DNA from: MGML01 sp034416335
GTDB lineage: Bacteria > Chloroflexota > Dehalococcoidia > Dehalococcoidales > UBA2162
Direction: 5' to 3'
DNA length: 64,000 nt
Assembly (NCBI GenBank): GCA_034416335.1
Contig: DAOULV010000017.1
Span: 6,932 to 70,931 of the forward strand
The notes under the pieces are model-generated. The model saw nothing but the letters and a program-made list of their open reading frames with translations. It had not been told where the DNA came from and ran no database searches. This document shows, in pieces, positions 8,366 through 19,020 of the stretch; the first letter of the stretch is position 1; each line of letters starts with the position of its first letter. The position numbers and the translations under genes were made by a program.

Positions 8366-11300
8366 CTACTTCTTGGGAGTTATCTTTATCGAACTAACCT
8401 TGTAGCCGGGAATCTTGGCTACGGGATCAAGCTCGTCTATGGTAAGTCGGTTCACCGGAGCTTCCCTGAAGTGGAATGTCATAAAAGCCACTCCTTCCGG
8501 AGACCTGTCAGTAATCTTTACTTTTGTAGTTACCTTGCCTCGTCTCGATTCAAGCTCAACCAGGTCACCCTGCTTGACGTCCATTTTTCCCGCGTCAACC
8601 GGGTTAATCTCAACTTCAGCTTCAGGTCTTATTGCATCCAGTCCCTTCGAATGACGGGTCATATTGCCGCCGTGGTAGTGGTACAGCATCCTCCCGGTAG
8701 AGAGGATTATGGGATAATCTTTATCGGTAAGTTCAGGAGCTTCTTTGTACGGCGTGGGCTGGAATCTTCCCAATCCGCAGGAGAACTGTCCTTCGTGCAG
8801 GAACCTTGTCCCCTCGTCATCCTCTGTCCTGCAGGGCCACTGCAGTCCGGCTTTTTCAATCCTGGCATACGTAATACCGGCATAGGTGGGAGTCAGCCTT
8901 CTTATCTCCTCGAAAACTTCTTCGGGGCTATCATATTTCATCTCATACCCCAGACGACCGGCGATATCAGGGATTACCGTCCATTCAGGCCGGCTGTCTC
9001 CCACCGGTTCTATGGCTTTACGAACCCTCTGCACCCGGCGTTCGGTATTGGTGAAAGTTCCGTCTTTTTCAGCGAAACTCACACCGGGCAGCACAACGTC
9101 GGCATATTCTGCCGTCCGGCTCATAAAAATGTCCTGTACCACCAGGAAGTCGAGATTCCTGAGCCCCTCTTCCACATGGGAGCTGTTGGGGTCGGAGATT
9201 ATCGGGTCCTCTCCCATCACGTACAGCCCTTTTATTCTGCCTTCGCTTATGGCGTGCATCATTTCTACCAGTGTTAGACCGGGCGTCGGCGAAAGCAAGA
9301 CACCCCAGGCTTCTTCGAACTTGGCTTTAGCCTCTTCACTGGCAACCTGCTGGTAACCGGTGTAAACGTTCGGCAATGCTCCAAGGTCACAGGCGCCCTG
9401 TACATTGTTCTGTCCCCTGAGCGGATTGACCCCGGTACTTTCCCTGCCCACATTGCCGGTAGCCATTGCCAGATTGGCCAGAGCCATAACGTTATTCGTC
9501 CCACTCGTGTGCTGGGTTATACCCATGCAGTACAGGATAGTCGACGTCTCAGCCCGGGCATAGGTACGAGCGGCTTCACGGATTTTTTCAGCAGGTACCC
9601 CAGTTATTTCGCTGACTTTTTCAGGATCATATCCCTCGACTGCTTCCTTGACTTCTTCGAAACCCACCGTACAGGTTTCAACGAACTCTTTAGCGTACAG
9701 ATTCTCCGAGATAATTACGTTGAGCAGCCCGTTAATCAGGGCTACATCCGTACCCGGCTTCTGCCTCAACCAAGTATCGGCAAAATCTACCATCCGTATC
9801 TTGCGGGGGTCGGCGACGATTACCTTGGCTCCGTTGTACCGGGAAGCTTTCATAACCTCGAGAGCAATAACCGGATGACTTTCTGAGGTATTGGAACCTA
9901 TTATGAATATGCATTTCGCGTTTTGAATTTCGTCGATTGAGTTAGTCATAGCGCCGCTGCCAAAACTCGTGGCCAGACCGGCCACGGTAGGGGAATGTCA
10001 GAGACGGGCGCAGTGGTCCACGTTATTGGTACCAACCGCTGCCCTTGCCAGTTTCTGCAGCAGGAAATTATCCTCGTTGGTGCATTTTGCGGACGAAAGA
10101 AAAGCCAGGCTGTCAGCCCCTGAAGCGTTCTTAATTTCAGTGAGTTTATCGGCAACCATTTCAAGAGCTTCTTCCCAGCTTGCTTCCCTGAATTTTCCTT
10201 CTCCCCTTTCTCCGATACGGATAAGAGGAACGGTGAGTCTGTCCGGATTATTGACGAAGTCCAGGCCGAACTTGCCTTTTACGCAGGCCTGTCCCCTGTT
10301 GGTAATTCCTTCAGGGTCAGGCGTAACCCTGATTATTTTTTCATCTTTGATTTCCAGTTTAAGCTGGCAGCCGATGCCGCAGTAAGGACAAGTGGTGGTT
10401 ACAGTTCTGTCCGCTTTACCTACCATATAGGACAGTCTCTCGGACAACGCACCGACCGGACAGGCGTCGACACAGGCCCCGCAGAACTGGCAGTTCGCTT
10501 CTTCCAGTATTTTATCTCCCGGAGGTGAAATGACGTAACATTTCAGGCACCGCTGGGCTTCCGCTTCCGCTGTTTCCCTTGTCATAGCGTTTTCAACTTC
10601 GTCGAAGTTCCTGATTCGCTCTTCGGGGGGAAGATAGGTAAAAACCGCCTGTTCTTCTTCGGGGAGGGCTGTTTCAGGCAGCACTTCGGATTCCTCCGGC
10701 TGAACCAGCGATTCCGAGATATCGCCTTTACCGCCCAGGTAAATATCGATGGCTTCCGCGGCTTTTCTGGCGTCGGCGATTGCTTCAATAACGGTAGCTG
10801 GTCCTTTGACACAGTCGCCGGCCGCAAATACACCTTCGCGGCTGCTCATCATATCATCATTTACGGCCACGGTATTGCTGCGACCGGTCTCGACGCTGAA
10901 TCCCTCCGGCACCTGAGGTCGCTGGCCGATAGCAGATATAAGGGTGTCGAGTTCAGTAACGAAGTTGCTGCCCTCTATCGGCACGGGTCTTCTCCGTCCG
11001 CTCTCGTCCGGCTCTCCCAGTTCCATCTTCAGGCAGTCGAGTTTAAGGACTTTGCCGTCACGGGTAACTTTAGCCGGAGCGGAAAGATAGAGGATTTCTA
11101 TTCCTTCTTCCAGTGCGGCTTCGACTTCTTCGGGGTTAGCCGGCATTTCGTTACGGGTGCGGCGATAGAATATGGTGAGTTTTTCGGCACCCAGCCGGAG
11201 TGAGATTCGGGCGGCGTCTATAGCAACGTTGCCGCCGCCGACTACGCCTACTCTTTTGCCCGTTTCCGGATTTTCACCAAGGTTGGCTTTCCTGAGATAT

Positions 11301-12511
11301 TCTGCCGCATCTATGATACCCGGCAGGTCTTCTCCTTCTACACCCAGTTTCATACCCTGATGGGCGCCGACCCCAAGGAATACGGCATCGTATCCTTCCT
11401 TGAAAAGAGATTCAACGGATTCGACTCTTGTGTTCAGCTTTATTTCGACCCCGGCATTCTTTATCTCATCTATTTCACCTTCGAGAATATCTCTCGGCAG
11501 ACGATATGCCGGTATGCCGACCCGCATCATGCCTCCGGCTTCGGGCAGGGCTTCCAGGATAGTAACGCTGTGACCCAGTTTGGCAAGGTAGTATGCGGCG
11601 GTCAGTCCCGCCGGACCGGAACCCACGACGGCAACTTTCTTTCCCGTATCCGGTAATCTCACCGCCGATTTTTTCCAGGAATCATCGCCGTTATCGGCGG
11701 CGTAGCGCTTCAGCATCCTGATGCTGAGCGGTTTGTCTATCTCCAGACCCCGCTGACAGGCTTCTTCACAGGGGTGAACGCATACTCTCCCCAGCGCTCC
11801 GGGGAAGGGTACTTTCTCACGGATAACGGCGAGGGCTGCACCGGGGCGTCCCCTGGCAATAAGCCTGATATAACGGGGTATGTCTATTCCGGCGGGACAG
11901 GCCCGATGGCAGGGATATGCCGGTTCGATAGCCCTGACGTGCCGTACGTTATCGCAGACCCTGACGCAGCGTTCACACATTATACACAGGTTATTGTCAC
12001 GAATGAAGAAGGGATTATCTTCTCTGACCGGCAGGTTCCGGGGGAGATATTCGGGCATTGTGTCGATGCCGATGTAGTCGACGGCATCCTGCAGTTCACA
12101 ACGACCGTTCTTCGAGCATAGTACGCAGCGTTCGGATACATCGACGTTGCGCAGGCAGATGTCGAGAGGACCGCACCGCTGCCTGCGGTCGCAGATAAGG
12201 CACTCGTGAGGATGTCTAGCAAGGATTCGCTGGAGTGCTTCACGGCGTAATTCCTGAATTTCCGGTGTATCGGTATTTACCGTCATACCGTCGGAAACCG
12301 GAGTATCACAAGCCAGTACTATTTTGCCGTCTGCTTCGACCAGACAAAGCTGACAGGCCATATCAGGCACGATTTCCGGAAGCGGAGTCAGTCCCCGGAA
12401 ATTACAAAGGCCGGGAATGTATATCCCGGCCTCTTTACACGCGGAAAGTACTGTTTGCTCTTTTTCAGCTGGAATCTCTTCACCGTTTACTACAATCCTG
12501 GTTGTTGTCAT
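8366..12511 (-). CDS. fdhA: Selenocysteine formate dehydrogenase alpha subunit with embedded GltD/NfnB flavoprotein module
   Basis: The frame runs from ATG 12511 to the stop at 8366 through one UGA (9998-10000), giving 1381 residues with Sec at 838. Order: [2Fe-2S] domain (C36, C53, C56, C68); NuoG-type HCCC motif (H100, C104, C107, C113); first [4Fe-4S] (C176, C179, C182, C186); an inserted GltD/NfnB unit at about 196-660 with GSGPAG at 298 and GGGNVA at 425; second [4Fe-4S] (C674, C677, C680, C684); Mo-domain cluster (C708, C711, C715, C743); then DHCARL-U-HSPTVAGL with the catalytic Sec-His pair, and the C-terminal molybdopterin-dinucleotide domain. Ordinary FdhA is near 900 residues; the surplus is the insert. 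It oxidises formate (or reduces CO2). The insert suggests direct NAD(P)H coupling. It is divergent from the NuoEF/Nfn genes. Confidence 0.93.
9968..9986 (-). promoter_or_regulatory. Bacterial SECIS hairpin of fdhA
   Basis: Eleven bases after the UGA the mRNA forms a perfect 7-bp stem CGUGGCC/GGCCACG closing the loop GGUCU. The loop matches the SelB-binding apical loop that I recall for E. coli fdhF, and the distance from the UGA is right. This supports selenocysteine insertion rather than termination. Confidence 0.9.
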
Positions 12512-12886
12512 CCCTTTTTCTTCCTTTCAAGAGGAAATATTATATATCTGGTTCACACCACACAGTATTAATTATATAACGAGAATTGAAACAGCAGGTA
12601 AAAAAATCAGGCGTTTGCATCCTTCTGGTAAGAGTGGTAATATAACACTGGCCATTACTAGATACCTAGCCGTACCTTACCATTCTGTGGCATAATATCA
12701 GATGGCAGTCTCTTTTTCAAGCCCGATTCCTTTCGGACACAACCTTGTGGCGTGTATGGAAAAGCGGGGATGAAAATCCCCTGATGGTCTCCAGGATAAT
12801 GGTGTTGACTTACCGGAGAAGTATGTGAAAATATGCCTGTGGCGCCCATTGCATACTATATTAAATGTCAACATACTGAAGGTTAG
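12512..12886. other. Divergent intergenic region between fdhA and the NuoE-like gene
   Basis: These 375 bases hold the divergent control region. The fdhA side has AAAGGAAG as ribosome site and AT-rich TATATAATATT nearby. A GGGGAT-GAA-AATCCCC hairpin lies near 12764. GTTGAC near 12807 and GTCAAC near 12869 form a long-range inverted pair upstream of the NuoE-like gene. I could not assign a riboswitch or a firm promoter. Confidence 0.35.
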
Positions 12887-13369
12887 ATGGTAGTAAATTC
12901 AGTAACTGAAAAAGATATCAAAGGACGCTTGTTGCCCATCGTCACTCCTTACCAGGGCGAAAAAGGGGCACTGATTCCGGTTTTACAAAAAGTACAGGAC
13001 GAATTCGGCTATCTCCCCAGGGAAGTTATCCCGGAGATAGCCCGTATTTTATGCATATCAGAAAGTGAAATATACGGCGTTGCCACTTTCTACGCCCAGT
13101 TCCGGTTCGAGCGGCAGGGCGAACACACCGTCAAGTGCTGCCAGGGAACCGCCTGCTACGTTCAGGGCGGAAAACGGATCCTCAATGCTGTCAGGAACGA
13201 ACTCAACCTCCCCGAAGGCAAGATTACCACTGACGATTACAAATTCAGTCTTGAAAGAGTAGCCTGCTTCGGCTCCTGTGCTCTCGCTCCTGTGATGGTA
13301 ATCGACAAGACGGTATATGGCAGGATGACTCCCGCCAAAGCACGAGAAATAATCTCACAATATTATTAG
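12887..13369 (+). CDS. NuoE-like [2Fe-2S] thioredoxin-fold subunit
   Basis: A 160-residue protein of the NuoE/HoxE/HymA family. The N-terminal helical part reads LIPVLQKVQDEFGYLP. The four cluster ligands lie in CCQGTAC and ACFGSCALAP, near residues 85-90 and 125-129. In complex I, bifurcating hydrogenases and formate dehydrogenases this subunit works beside NuoF to pass electrons to or from NAD(H). It starts the plus-strand operon and lies 8 bases ahead of the NuoF fusion. Assignment to NuoE is firm; its partner complex is inferred from the neighbours. Confidence 0.92.
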   Translation: MVVNSVTEKDIKGRLLPIVTPYQGEKGALIPVLQKVQDEFGYLPREVIPEIARILCISESEIYGVATFYAQFRFERQGEHTVKCCQGTACYVQGGKRILNAVRNELNLPEGKITTDDYKFSLERVACFGSCALAPVMVIDKTVYGRMTPAKAREIISQYY

Positions 13370-13377
13370 GTAGTTAA

Positions 13378-16300
13378 ATGTCTTTTGAAGATATTAAAAA
13401 ACAGGCCATAGCCGAATGGGAAGATTTACAGCACAGTGATAAGGTCAGAATTCTCATCGGCACGGCTACCTGCGGTAATGCTGCCGGTGCCCAGGATGTG
13501 CTGAAGGCAATTCAGGATAAACTCAAGGCGCTTGGTATCGAAGCTAATATTACACAGGTCGGGTGTATCGGACTTTGTTACGCCGAACCGCTCATCGATA
13601 TTATCAAGCCGGGAAGACCGCGCATTACCTATTCAAGCGTTACACCGGAAATGGTAACACAGCTACTTGAAGACTACCTGGTGAACGATAATCCGCGTCC
13701 CGACCTTGCTCTCGGTACTATCGGCGACCGGGAAGTTGAGGGTATACCGAAACTTTTCGAACTGCCCGTCCTCAAGCCACAGGTGCGAATCGCCCTGCGA
13801 AACTGCGGTCATATCGATCCCCGTGATATCAAGCAGTATATAGCAAACGACGGCTACAGCGGTTTAAAAAAAGCCCTTACCATGAAACAGGAAGAAATAA
13901 TCGCCGAAATCAGCAAATCCGGTCTCCGGGGAAGGGGCGGTGCAGGCGCGTCGACCGGTTTCAAGTGGGAACGGCTGCTCGAAGCACCGGGTAATGAAAA
14001 ATACATAATATGTAATGCCGACGAGGGTGATCCCGGGGCGTTTATGGACAGGTCGCTGCTGGAAGGCGACCCGCACGCAGTGCTCGAAGGGATTTTAATA
14101 GGTTCCTATGCAACCGGAGCCAGTCATGCATACATATACTGCCGTGCCGAATATCCCCAGGCTATCGAACGCCTTCAAACGGCACTGGCACAGATGAGGG
14201 AGAATAACCTGCTCGGGCAAAATATCCTCGGTTCAGGATTCAACCTTGAAATTGAAATTAAGGAAGGCGCCGGGGCTTTTGTCTGCGGAGAAGAAACGGC
14301 ATTGATTGCCTCCATCGAAGGCAAGAGAGGAATGCCCCGCTCGCGACCCCCATTCCCGGCTGTATCGGGTGTGTGGGGAAAGCCATCCAACGTAAACAAC
14401 GTCGAGACATGGGCGGATGTATCGGCAATTTTGCAGAGAAATGCGGACTGGTATGCCGGTTATGGTATCGAGAGGAGCCGGGGCACCAAGACGTTCGCCC
14501 TTGCCGGAAAGGTCAAGCGAACCGGTCTGATCGAAGTACCGATGGGTATCAGGCTCGGCGATATTATATACGAAATCGGCGGTGGAATTGTCGGTGATAA
14601 GCAGTTGAAATCGGTCCTGACCGGAGGTCCTTCCGGCGGATGCCTGCCGACAAGCCTTATGGATATTACCGTGGACTACGAATCGTTAGCGGCAGCCGGT
14701 TCAATCGTCGGCTCCGGTGGGATGATAGTCGGCGATGAAGATACCTGTATGGTAGACCTGGCGAAGTTCTTTATCTCGTTTACCCAGGCTGAATCCTGCG
14801 GTAAATGTCTTCCCTGCCGGGAGGGCGGCCAGGAGCTGCTGAGTATACTCGAACGCATTACAAATGGCGAAGGCAAGGAGGGCGACATCGAGTATATGGA
14901 ATGGCTGGCGAACCTGATGAAATCGGGTTCACTGTGTGCTCTCGGTCAGACCTCACCCAACCCGGTGCTGACTACCATTAAATATTTCAGGGAAGAATAC
15001 GAAGAACATATAAAGCAGGGATATTGCCGGGCCGGAGTTTGTTCCGGGCTGGTCAAATCACCCTGCCAGAATACCTGCCCGGCAGAAATCGATGTCCCGC
15101 GATATATCCGGGCAATCGCCGATGGTAAATACGGCGAAGCAACCGCGGTTATCCGCGAGAAGGTACCGTTCCCGGCTACGCTTGGTTACGTCTGTGTTCA
15201 TTACTGCGAGTCAAGGTGCCGCCGCGGTCAGCTCGATGAAGCGATTGCCATCAAGGAATTGAAGAGATTTGCCGCAGAAAACGATGACGGAACCTGGAAA
15301 AAGAATATTAATAAACCCGAACCGACCGGAATGAAAGCAGCCGTTATCGGCTCCGGACCTGCCGGACTGACGGCAGCGTATTACCTTGCCAGGCGGGGAC
15401 ATGAGGTAACTGTGTTCGAAGCCCTGCCGGTTGCCGGCGGAATGATGAGGGTAGGTATTCCGGATTACCGGTTACCACCGGAAGTCCTGGACCGTGAAAT
15501 CAAAGAGATTGAAGATGCCGGGGTAACCATTAAGACCGGCAGTCCGGTTGAATCCCTGGACGAACTGAAGAGGCAGGGATACGATGCCGTATTCGTCAGC
15601 GTCGGCGCCCACAAAGGTAGCACGATGGGTATTGACGGCGAAGATCTGCCCGGCGTTCTGGACGGAGTAGACCTGCTCAGGAACATTAACCTGGGACATA
15701 AGGTGAAAGTCGGTAAACGGGTGATGGTTATCGGCGGCGGGAACGTTGCCATGGATGCCGCCCGCACTGCTGTCCGTCTCGGTGCGGATGTAACCGTGGT
15801 CTACCGCCGGACGCGAAATGAAATGCCGGCAAGCGATGAAGAAATCGACGAAGCCCTTGAAGAGGGCATGAAGATAGAATTCCTGACCAATCCGACCGGA
15901 GTTGCCGCTTCGGACAGCGGACTGAAGGTTACGCTGGTCCGGATGAAGCTCGGCAAGGTAGATGAAAGCGGAAGGCGCAGGCCGGAACCGATCGACGGCA
16001 GCGAATACACTGCAGAATTCGATTGCGTAGTCAAGGCGCTCGGACAGGAGTCGGTGGTCCCGGATAAATTCGGGCTGGAGACGGCGCGCGGTGGAAGAAT
16101 AGTAACCGACAAGTATACCCTGGCTACATCAAGAGAAGGTGTCTATTCTGGGGGAGATGCATCACGCGGACCGGCATCGGTTATCGAAGCAATAGCTGAT
16201 GGTCGCCAGGCGGCTGTCTCGATGGACCTCTATCTTGGCGGTGAGGGCAACATCGAAGAAGAACTGGTGCTGCCTGAAGGCGAACTGCCGCCGCTGAATC

Positions 16301-16458
16301 CGGATGAGATAGAGTCCGACAAATACAGACCTGAGTTAAAGCTTTTACCGGCTGAGGAAAGAATCAAGAGCTATGCGAAAGTGCTGCTCGGGTTCGATGA
16401 AAAATGTGCTAAAGATGAAACAAAGCGATGCCTGCGGTGCGATTTAGAGGAGAGATAA
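13378..16458 (+). CDS. NuoF-GltD fusion: NADH/FMN subunit joined to an NAD(P)H flavoprotein module
   Basis: A 1026-residue fusion. Residues 22-105 are a [2Fe-2S] thioredoxin-like domain (C32, then C63 and C67). Residues about 170-540 are NuoF: GRGGAG at 185 for NADH/FMN, the ICNADEGDPGAF block at 211, the SLBB region, and the [4Fe-4S] ligands C474, C477, C480 and C520. From about 560 to the end is a GltD/NfnB module: N-terminal cysteines (CQNTCPAE, CVHYCESRC), GSGPAGLTAAYYLA, GGGNVAMDAAR, then a final CLRC pair. In HymB/HydB-type proteins this C-terminal position normally holds a small ferredoxin domain, so an entire second flavoprotein has replaced it. It would let one polypeptide handle two pyridine-nucleotide sites, as expected in flavin-based electron bifurcation (inference). 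Confidence 0.9.
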   Translation: MSFEDIKKQAIAEWEDLQHSDKVRILIGTATCGNAAGAQDVLKAIQDKLKALGIEANITQVGCIGLCYAEPLIDIIKPGRPRITYSSVTPEMVTQLLEDYLVNDNPRPDLALGTIGDREVEGIPKLFELPVLKPQVRIALRNCGHIDPRDIKQYIANDGYSGLKKALTMKQEEIIAEISKSGLRGRGGAGASTGFKWERLLEAPGNEKYIICNADEGDPGAFMDRSLLEGDPHAVLEGILIGSYATGASHAYIYCRAEYPQAIERLQTALAQMRENNLLGQNILGSGFNLEIEIKEGAGAFVCGEETALIASIEGKRGMPRSRPPFPAVSGVWGKPSNVNNVETWADVSAILQRNADWYAGYGIERSRGTKTFALAGKVKRTGLIEVPMGIRLGDIIYEIGGGIVGDKQLKSVLTGGPSGGCLPTSLMDITVDYESLAAAGSIVGSGGMIVGDEDTCMVDLAKFFISFTQAESCGKCLPCREGGQELLSILERITNGEGKEGDIEYMEWLANLMKSGSLCALGQTSPNPVLTTIKYFREEYEEHIKQGYCRAGVCSGLVKSPCQNTCPAEIDVPRYIRAIADGKYGEATAVIREKVPFPATLGYVCVHYCESRCRRGQLDEAIAIKELKRFAAENDDGTWKKNINKPEPTGMKAAVIGSGPAGLTAAYYLARRGHEVTVFEALPVAGGMMRVGIPDYRLPPEVLDREIKEIEDAGVTIKTGSPVESLDELKRQGYDAVFVSVGAHKGSTMGIDGEDLPGVLDGVDLLRNINLGHKVKVGKRVMVIGGGNVAMDAARTAVRLGADVTVVYRRTRNEMPASDEEIDEALEEGMKIEFLTNPTGVAASDSGLKVTLVRMKLGKVDESGRRRPEPIDGSEYTAEFDCVVKALGQESVVPDKFGLETARGGRIVTDKYTLATSREGVYSGGDASRGPASVIEAIADGRQAAVSMDLYLGGEGNIEEELVLPEGELPPLNPDEIESDKYRPELKLLPAEERIKSYAKVLLGFDEKCAKDETKRCLRCDLEER

Positions 16459-16471
16459 GCGTTATATCCCG

Positions 16472-19000
16472 ATGAGTAAGATATCACTGACCGTAGATGA
16501 CACACAGGTAACCGTGGACAGCGGTATAACGGTATTGAAAGCTGCTGAAGCAGCGGGAGTTTATATACCGACACTATGCTACCACCCGTATCTGACGCCC
16601 TACGGCGGATGCCGCGTCTGCATAGTCGAGATTGAAAATATGAGGGGATTCCCCACCTCCTGTACCACTCCAGCTACAGACGGAATGGTGGTTCATACCA
16701 ATACCGAGCAACTCCAGGGACTGAGAAGAGGTTTCCTGGAACTGATGCTGGCGAAACATCCCAATTCTTGTATTACCTGCGACCGGAGGAACGACTGCGA
16801 TCCCTACCGGGAAACGATGAAGAAAGTCGGAGTGACCACCGGCTGCAAGTTCTGCCCGAATAAAGGGAATTGTGAACTCCAGGAAGCTGCCGAGTACGTC
16901 GGCCTGACTGAAATAAGAATTCCGAACAAGTACCGCGAACTACAGCCTGATAATCGCGACCCCTTCTTCCGGCGCGATTATAACCTCTGCATCCTCTGCG
17001 GTCGCTGCGTCAGGGTGTGCCAGGAAGTCAGGGGTATAGGCGCCATAGCTTTCACCTACAGGAGCCGTGAAGCCCTGGTAGGAACCGCCTTCGGTGAGAC
17101 GCTTCAGGAAGCGGACTGTCGTTTCTGCGGTGCCTGCGTAGATATTTGTCCCACCGGCGCCCTTGCCGATAGGCGGCGCAAGTGGGAAGGACTGCCGGAC
17201 GAAACGGTCGTCACTACCTGTCCTTATTGTGGCGTCGGGTGCCAGTTCGAGGTTGAAATAAGTAAAAGTAAAGTAATAGGGCTGATTCCGGTAGCGGAAA
17301 GTGTGAACAAAGGTCAGTCCTGCGTTCGCGGACGCTTCGGAATAGTCGAAATCGTCAACCACGTAAAACGATTGAAAGCCCCCATGCTGAAGCGCAACAA
17401 TGAACTGGTTGAAGAAAGCTGGAACAAGACGCTCGATACGGTAGCTGAAAAACTCGGCGGATATAAAAGGGACGAAATAGCGGTAATAAACTGCTCCGAA
17501 ACAACGAATGAAGACAACTATGTACTCCAGAAACTGGCGCGAACGGTACTGGGTACGAATAACATAGACCATGCCGGCAGGCTTGGGCGGGTCCCCGCCC
17601 CGGGCAGGGGAGAAACAAAGGACTATATCTCGAAAATAGCGAACGCCGGCTGTATCCTGGCTGTAGGTACGGACCCCACCGTTTCCCAGCCGGTTATCGC
17701 GGTGGAGATAAAACGGGCGGTAGATAACGGCGGTAGACTGATAGTCGCCAGCCCTTACCGCAGCGGATTATGCCGGTCCGCCGATATATGGCTCCAGTAC
17801 CGACCCGGCACGGAGATTGCCCTGCTCGGCGGAATTATGAAGGTAATTATAGACGAGAAGCTGGAAAATGCGGCTTCTGTTAAGAAATACGGCGGTGCCG
17901 ATTCTCTGAAAAAATCTCTCGAAGCTATCGACCTTAAGAAAGTAGCTGAAATTACTGGAGTACCGGTCGACCAGATAAGAGAAACAGCCCGGATTTACGC
18001 TGCAGCAAAGACTGCCGGTATTATGTACGGAGAAGGAATCCTGCAGCAGTCCACTGCGAATGACGGAATAAAGGCTTTGAACAACCTGGCAATGCTCGCC
18101 GGGAAGGCGACGAAACCATCACTCGGGGTGAACCCGGTTGCCGGGATGAATAACGTTCAGGGCGCCTGCGACATGGGTGTAATGCCGGATTACGGGCCTG
18201 GGTACCAGCCGCTGGATAAACCGGGACTTCCCTTCGAGGAAATGTTCTCGGCTATCGAAAAAGGCCAGATAAAAGCGGCCTATGTCCTGGGTGATGATCC
18301 CAGGCTGCGGGGCAGGCTTGATAAGCTGGAATATCTGGTCGTCCAGACCATGTTCCGGTCATCGGTTACGGAAAAAGCGGATGCCGTTCTTCCGACTGCC
18401 GGTATCACGGAAAAACAGGGAACCGTCACCGGTGACGACAGGATAACGAGGAAGGTAAACAAAGCCGTGGAACCCCGCGGCGATTCAAAGCCGGACTGGT
18501 GGATAATCTGCCAGGTCGGTAAGAGGATGAAAGGCGAGGGATTCGGATTCAGGAGCGCCGGCGGTATTACAGCGGAGATAAAGAAGTCAGTAAAAATAAA
18601 AGAAAATACCGTTTCGGAATTTGCCGGGCTTGACTATAAGGTCTCGTCCGTGAAATCTGACAGAGAATATCCGATGACCATGATTACCCTTCCCAGCCTG
18701 TATTATTTCAATGCCGCCGCGATGGACGTCGGTCTGGGAGAATTCAGTATACTCGAGGGAGAGCCGGAGCTCCTGGTAAATCCCGACGATGCTGCCGGTA
18801 TGAAACTCGAGGACGGTGGAGAAGCGAAACTGGTATCGAAGCAGGGTAATCTGCCGGTTAAGATAAAAGTCAAGAACACGATGCCTGTCGGCGTGGTGGC
18901 TCTGCCTCTTCACTTTGCCTGCGACCTGCTGGACCCGGTTCCGGATAAGAATTCCGGGTTAAGGGAGTACGGCATATGCGCCGTGAAGCTGAAAAAATAG
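16472..19000 (+). CDS. FdhA/NuoG-like iron-sulfur molybdopterin-family subunit lacking the Sec/Cys ligand
   Basis: An 842-residue paralogue of the Sec FdhA without the GltD insert. It has a [2Fe-2S] domain (C36, C47, C50, C64), an HCCC motif (H96, C100, C103, C109), two uninterrupted [4Fe-4S] motifs (C173-C183 and C216-C226) and the CPYCGVGC-C284 cluster. At the active site the FdhA pattern DHCARLUH becomes DHAGRLGR, so Sec is Gly372 and the catalytic His is Arg373. Formate chemistry is therefore unlikely. It could be an electron-transfer subunit like NuoG, or like SfrA of the Geobacter SfrAB NADPH oxidoreductase, which also pairs an FdhA-like with a GltD-like protein. It lies in an operon with NuoEF-like and Nfn-like genes. 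Confidence 0.88.
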   Translation: MSKISLTVDDTQVTVDSGITVLKAAEAAGVYIPTLCYHPYLTPYGGCRVCIVEIENMRGFPTSCTTPATDGMVVHTNTEQLQGLRRGFLELMLAKHPNSCITCDRRNDCDPYRETMKKVGVTTGCKFCPNKGNCELQEAAEYVGLTEIRIPNKYRELQPDNRDPFFRRDYNLCILCGRCVRVCQEVRGIGAIAFTYRSREALVGTAFGETLQEADCRFCGACVDICPTGALADRRRKWEGLPDETVVTTCPYCGVGCQFEVEISKSKVIGLIPVAESVNKGQSCVRGRFGIVEIVNHVKRLKAPMLKRNNELVEESWNKTLDTVAEKLGGYKRDEIAVINCSETTNEDNYVLQKLARTVLGTNNIDHAGRLGRVPAPGRGETKDYISKIANAGCILAVGTDPTVSQPVIAVEIKRAVDNGGRLIVASPYRSGLCRSADIWLQYRPGTEIALLGGIMKVIIDEKLENAASVKKYGGADSLKKSLEAIDLKKVAEITGVPVDQIRETARIYAAAKTAGIMYGEGILQQSTANDGIKALNNLAMLAGKATKPSLGVNPVAGMNNVQGACDMGVMPDYGPGYQPLDKPGLPFEEMFSAIEKGQIKAAYVLGDDPRLRGRLDKLEYLVVQTMFRSSVTEKADAVLPTAGITEKQGTVTGDDRITRKVNKAVEPRGDSKPDWWIICQVGKRMKGEGFGFRSAGGITAEIKKSVKIKENTVSEFAGLDYKVSSVKSDREYPMTMITLPSLYYFNAAAMDVGLGEFSILEGEPELLVNPDDAAGMKLEDGGEAKLVSKQGNLPVKIKVKNTMPVGVVALPLHFACDLLDPVPDKNSGLREYGICAVKLKK

Positions 19001-19020
19001 AGGACTGCGGGGTGGATTAA

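Noticed and set aside
8471..9277. 268-codon plus-strand frame inside fdhA
   Set aside because: No family resemblance and no ribosome site; it is antisense to well-conserved molybdopterin-domain sequence.
9998..10000. Stop codon splitting fdhA into two genes or a pseudogene
   Set aside because: The UGA lies exactly at the catalytic Sec position, the frame is unchanged on both sides and a SECIS hairpin follows.
12512..12886. Possible molybdenum-cofactor riboswitch before the formate dehydrogenase cluster
   Set aside because: Hairpins exist but no arrangement matches the Moco motif I can recall.
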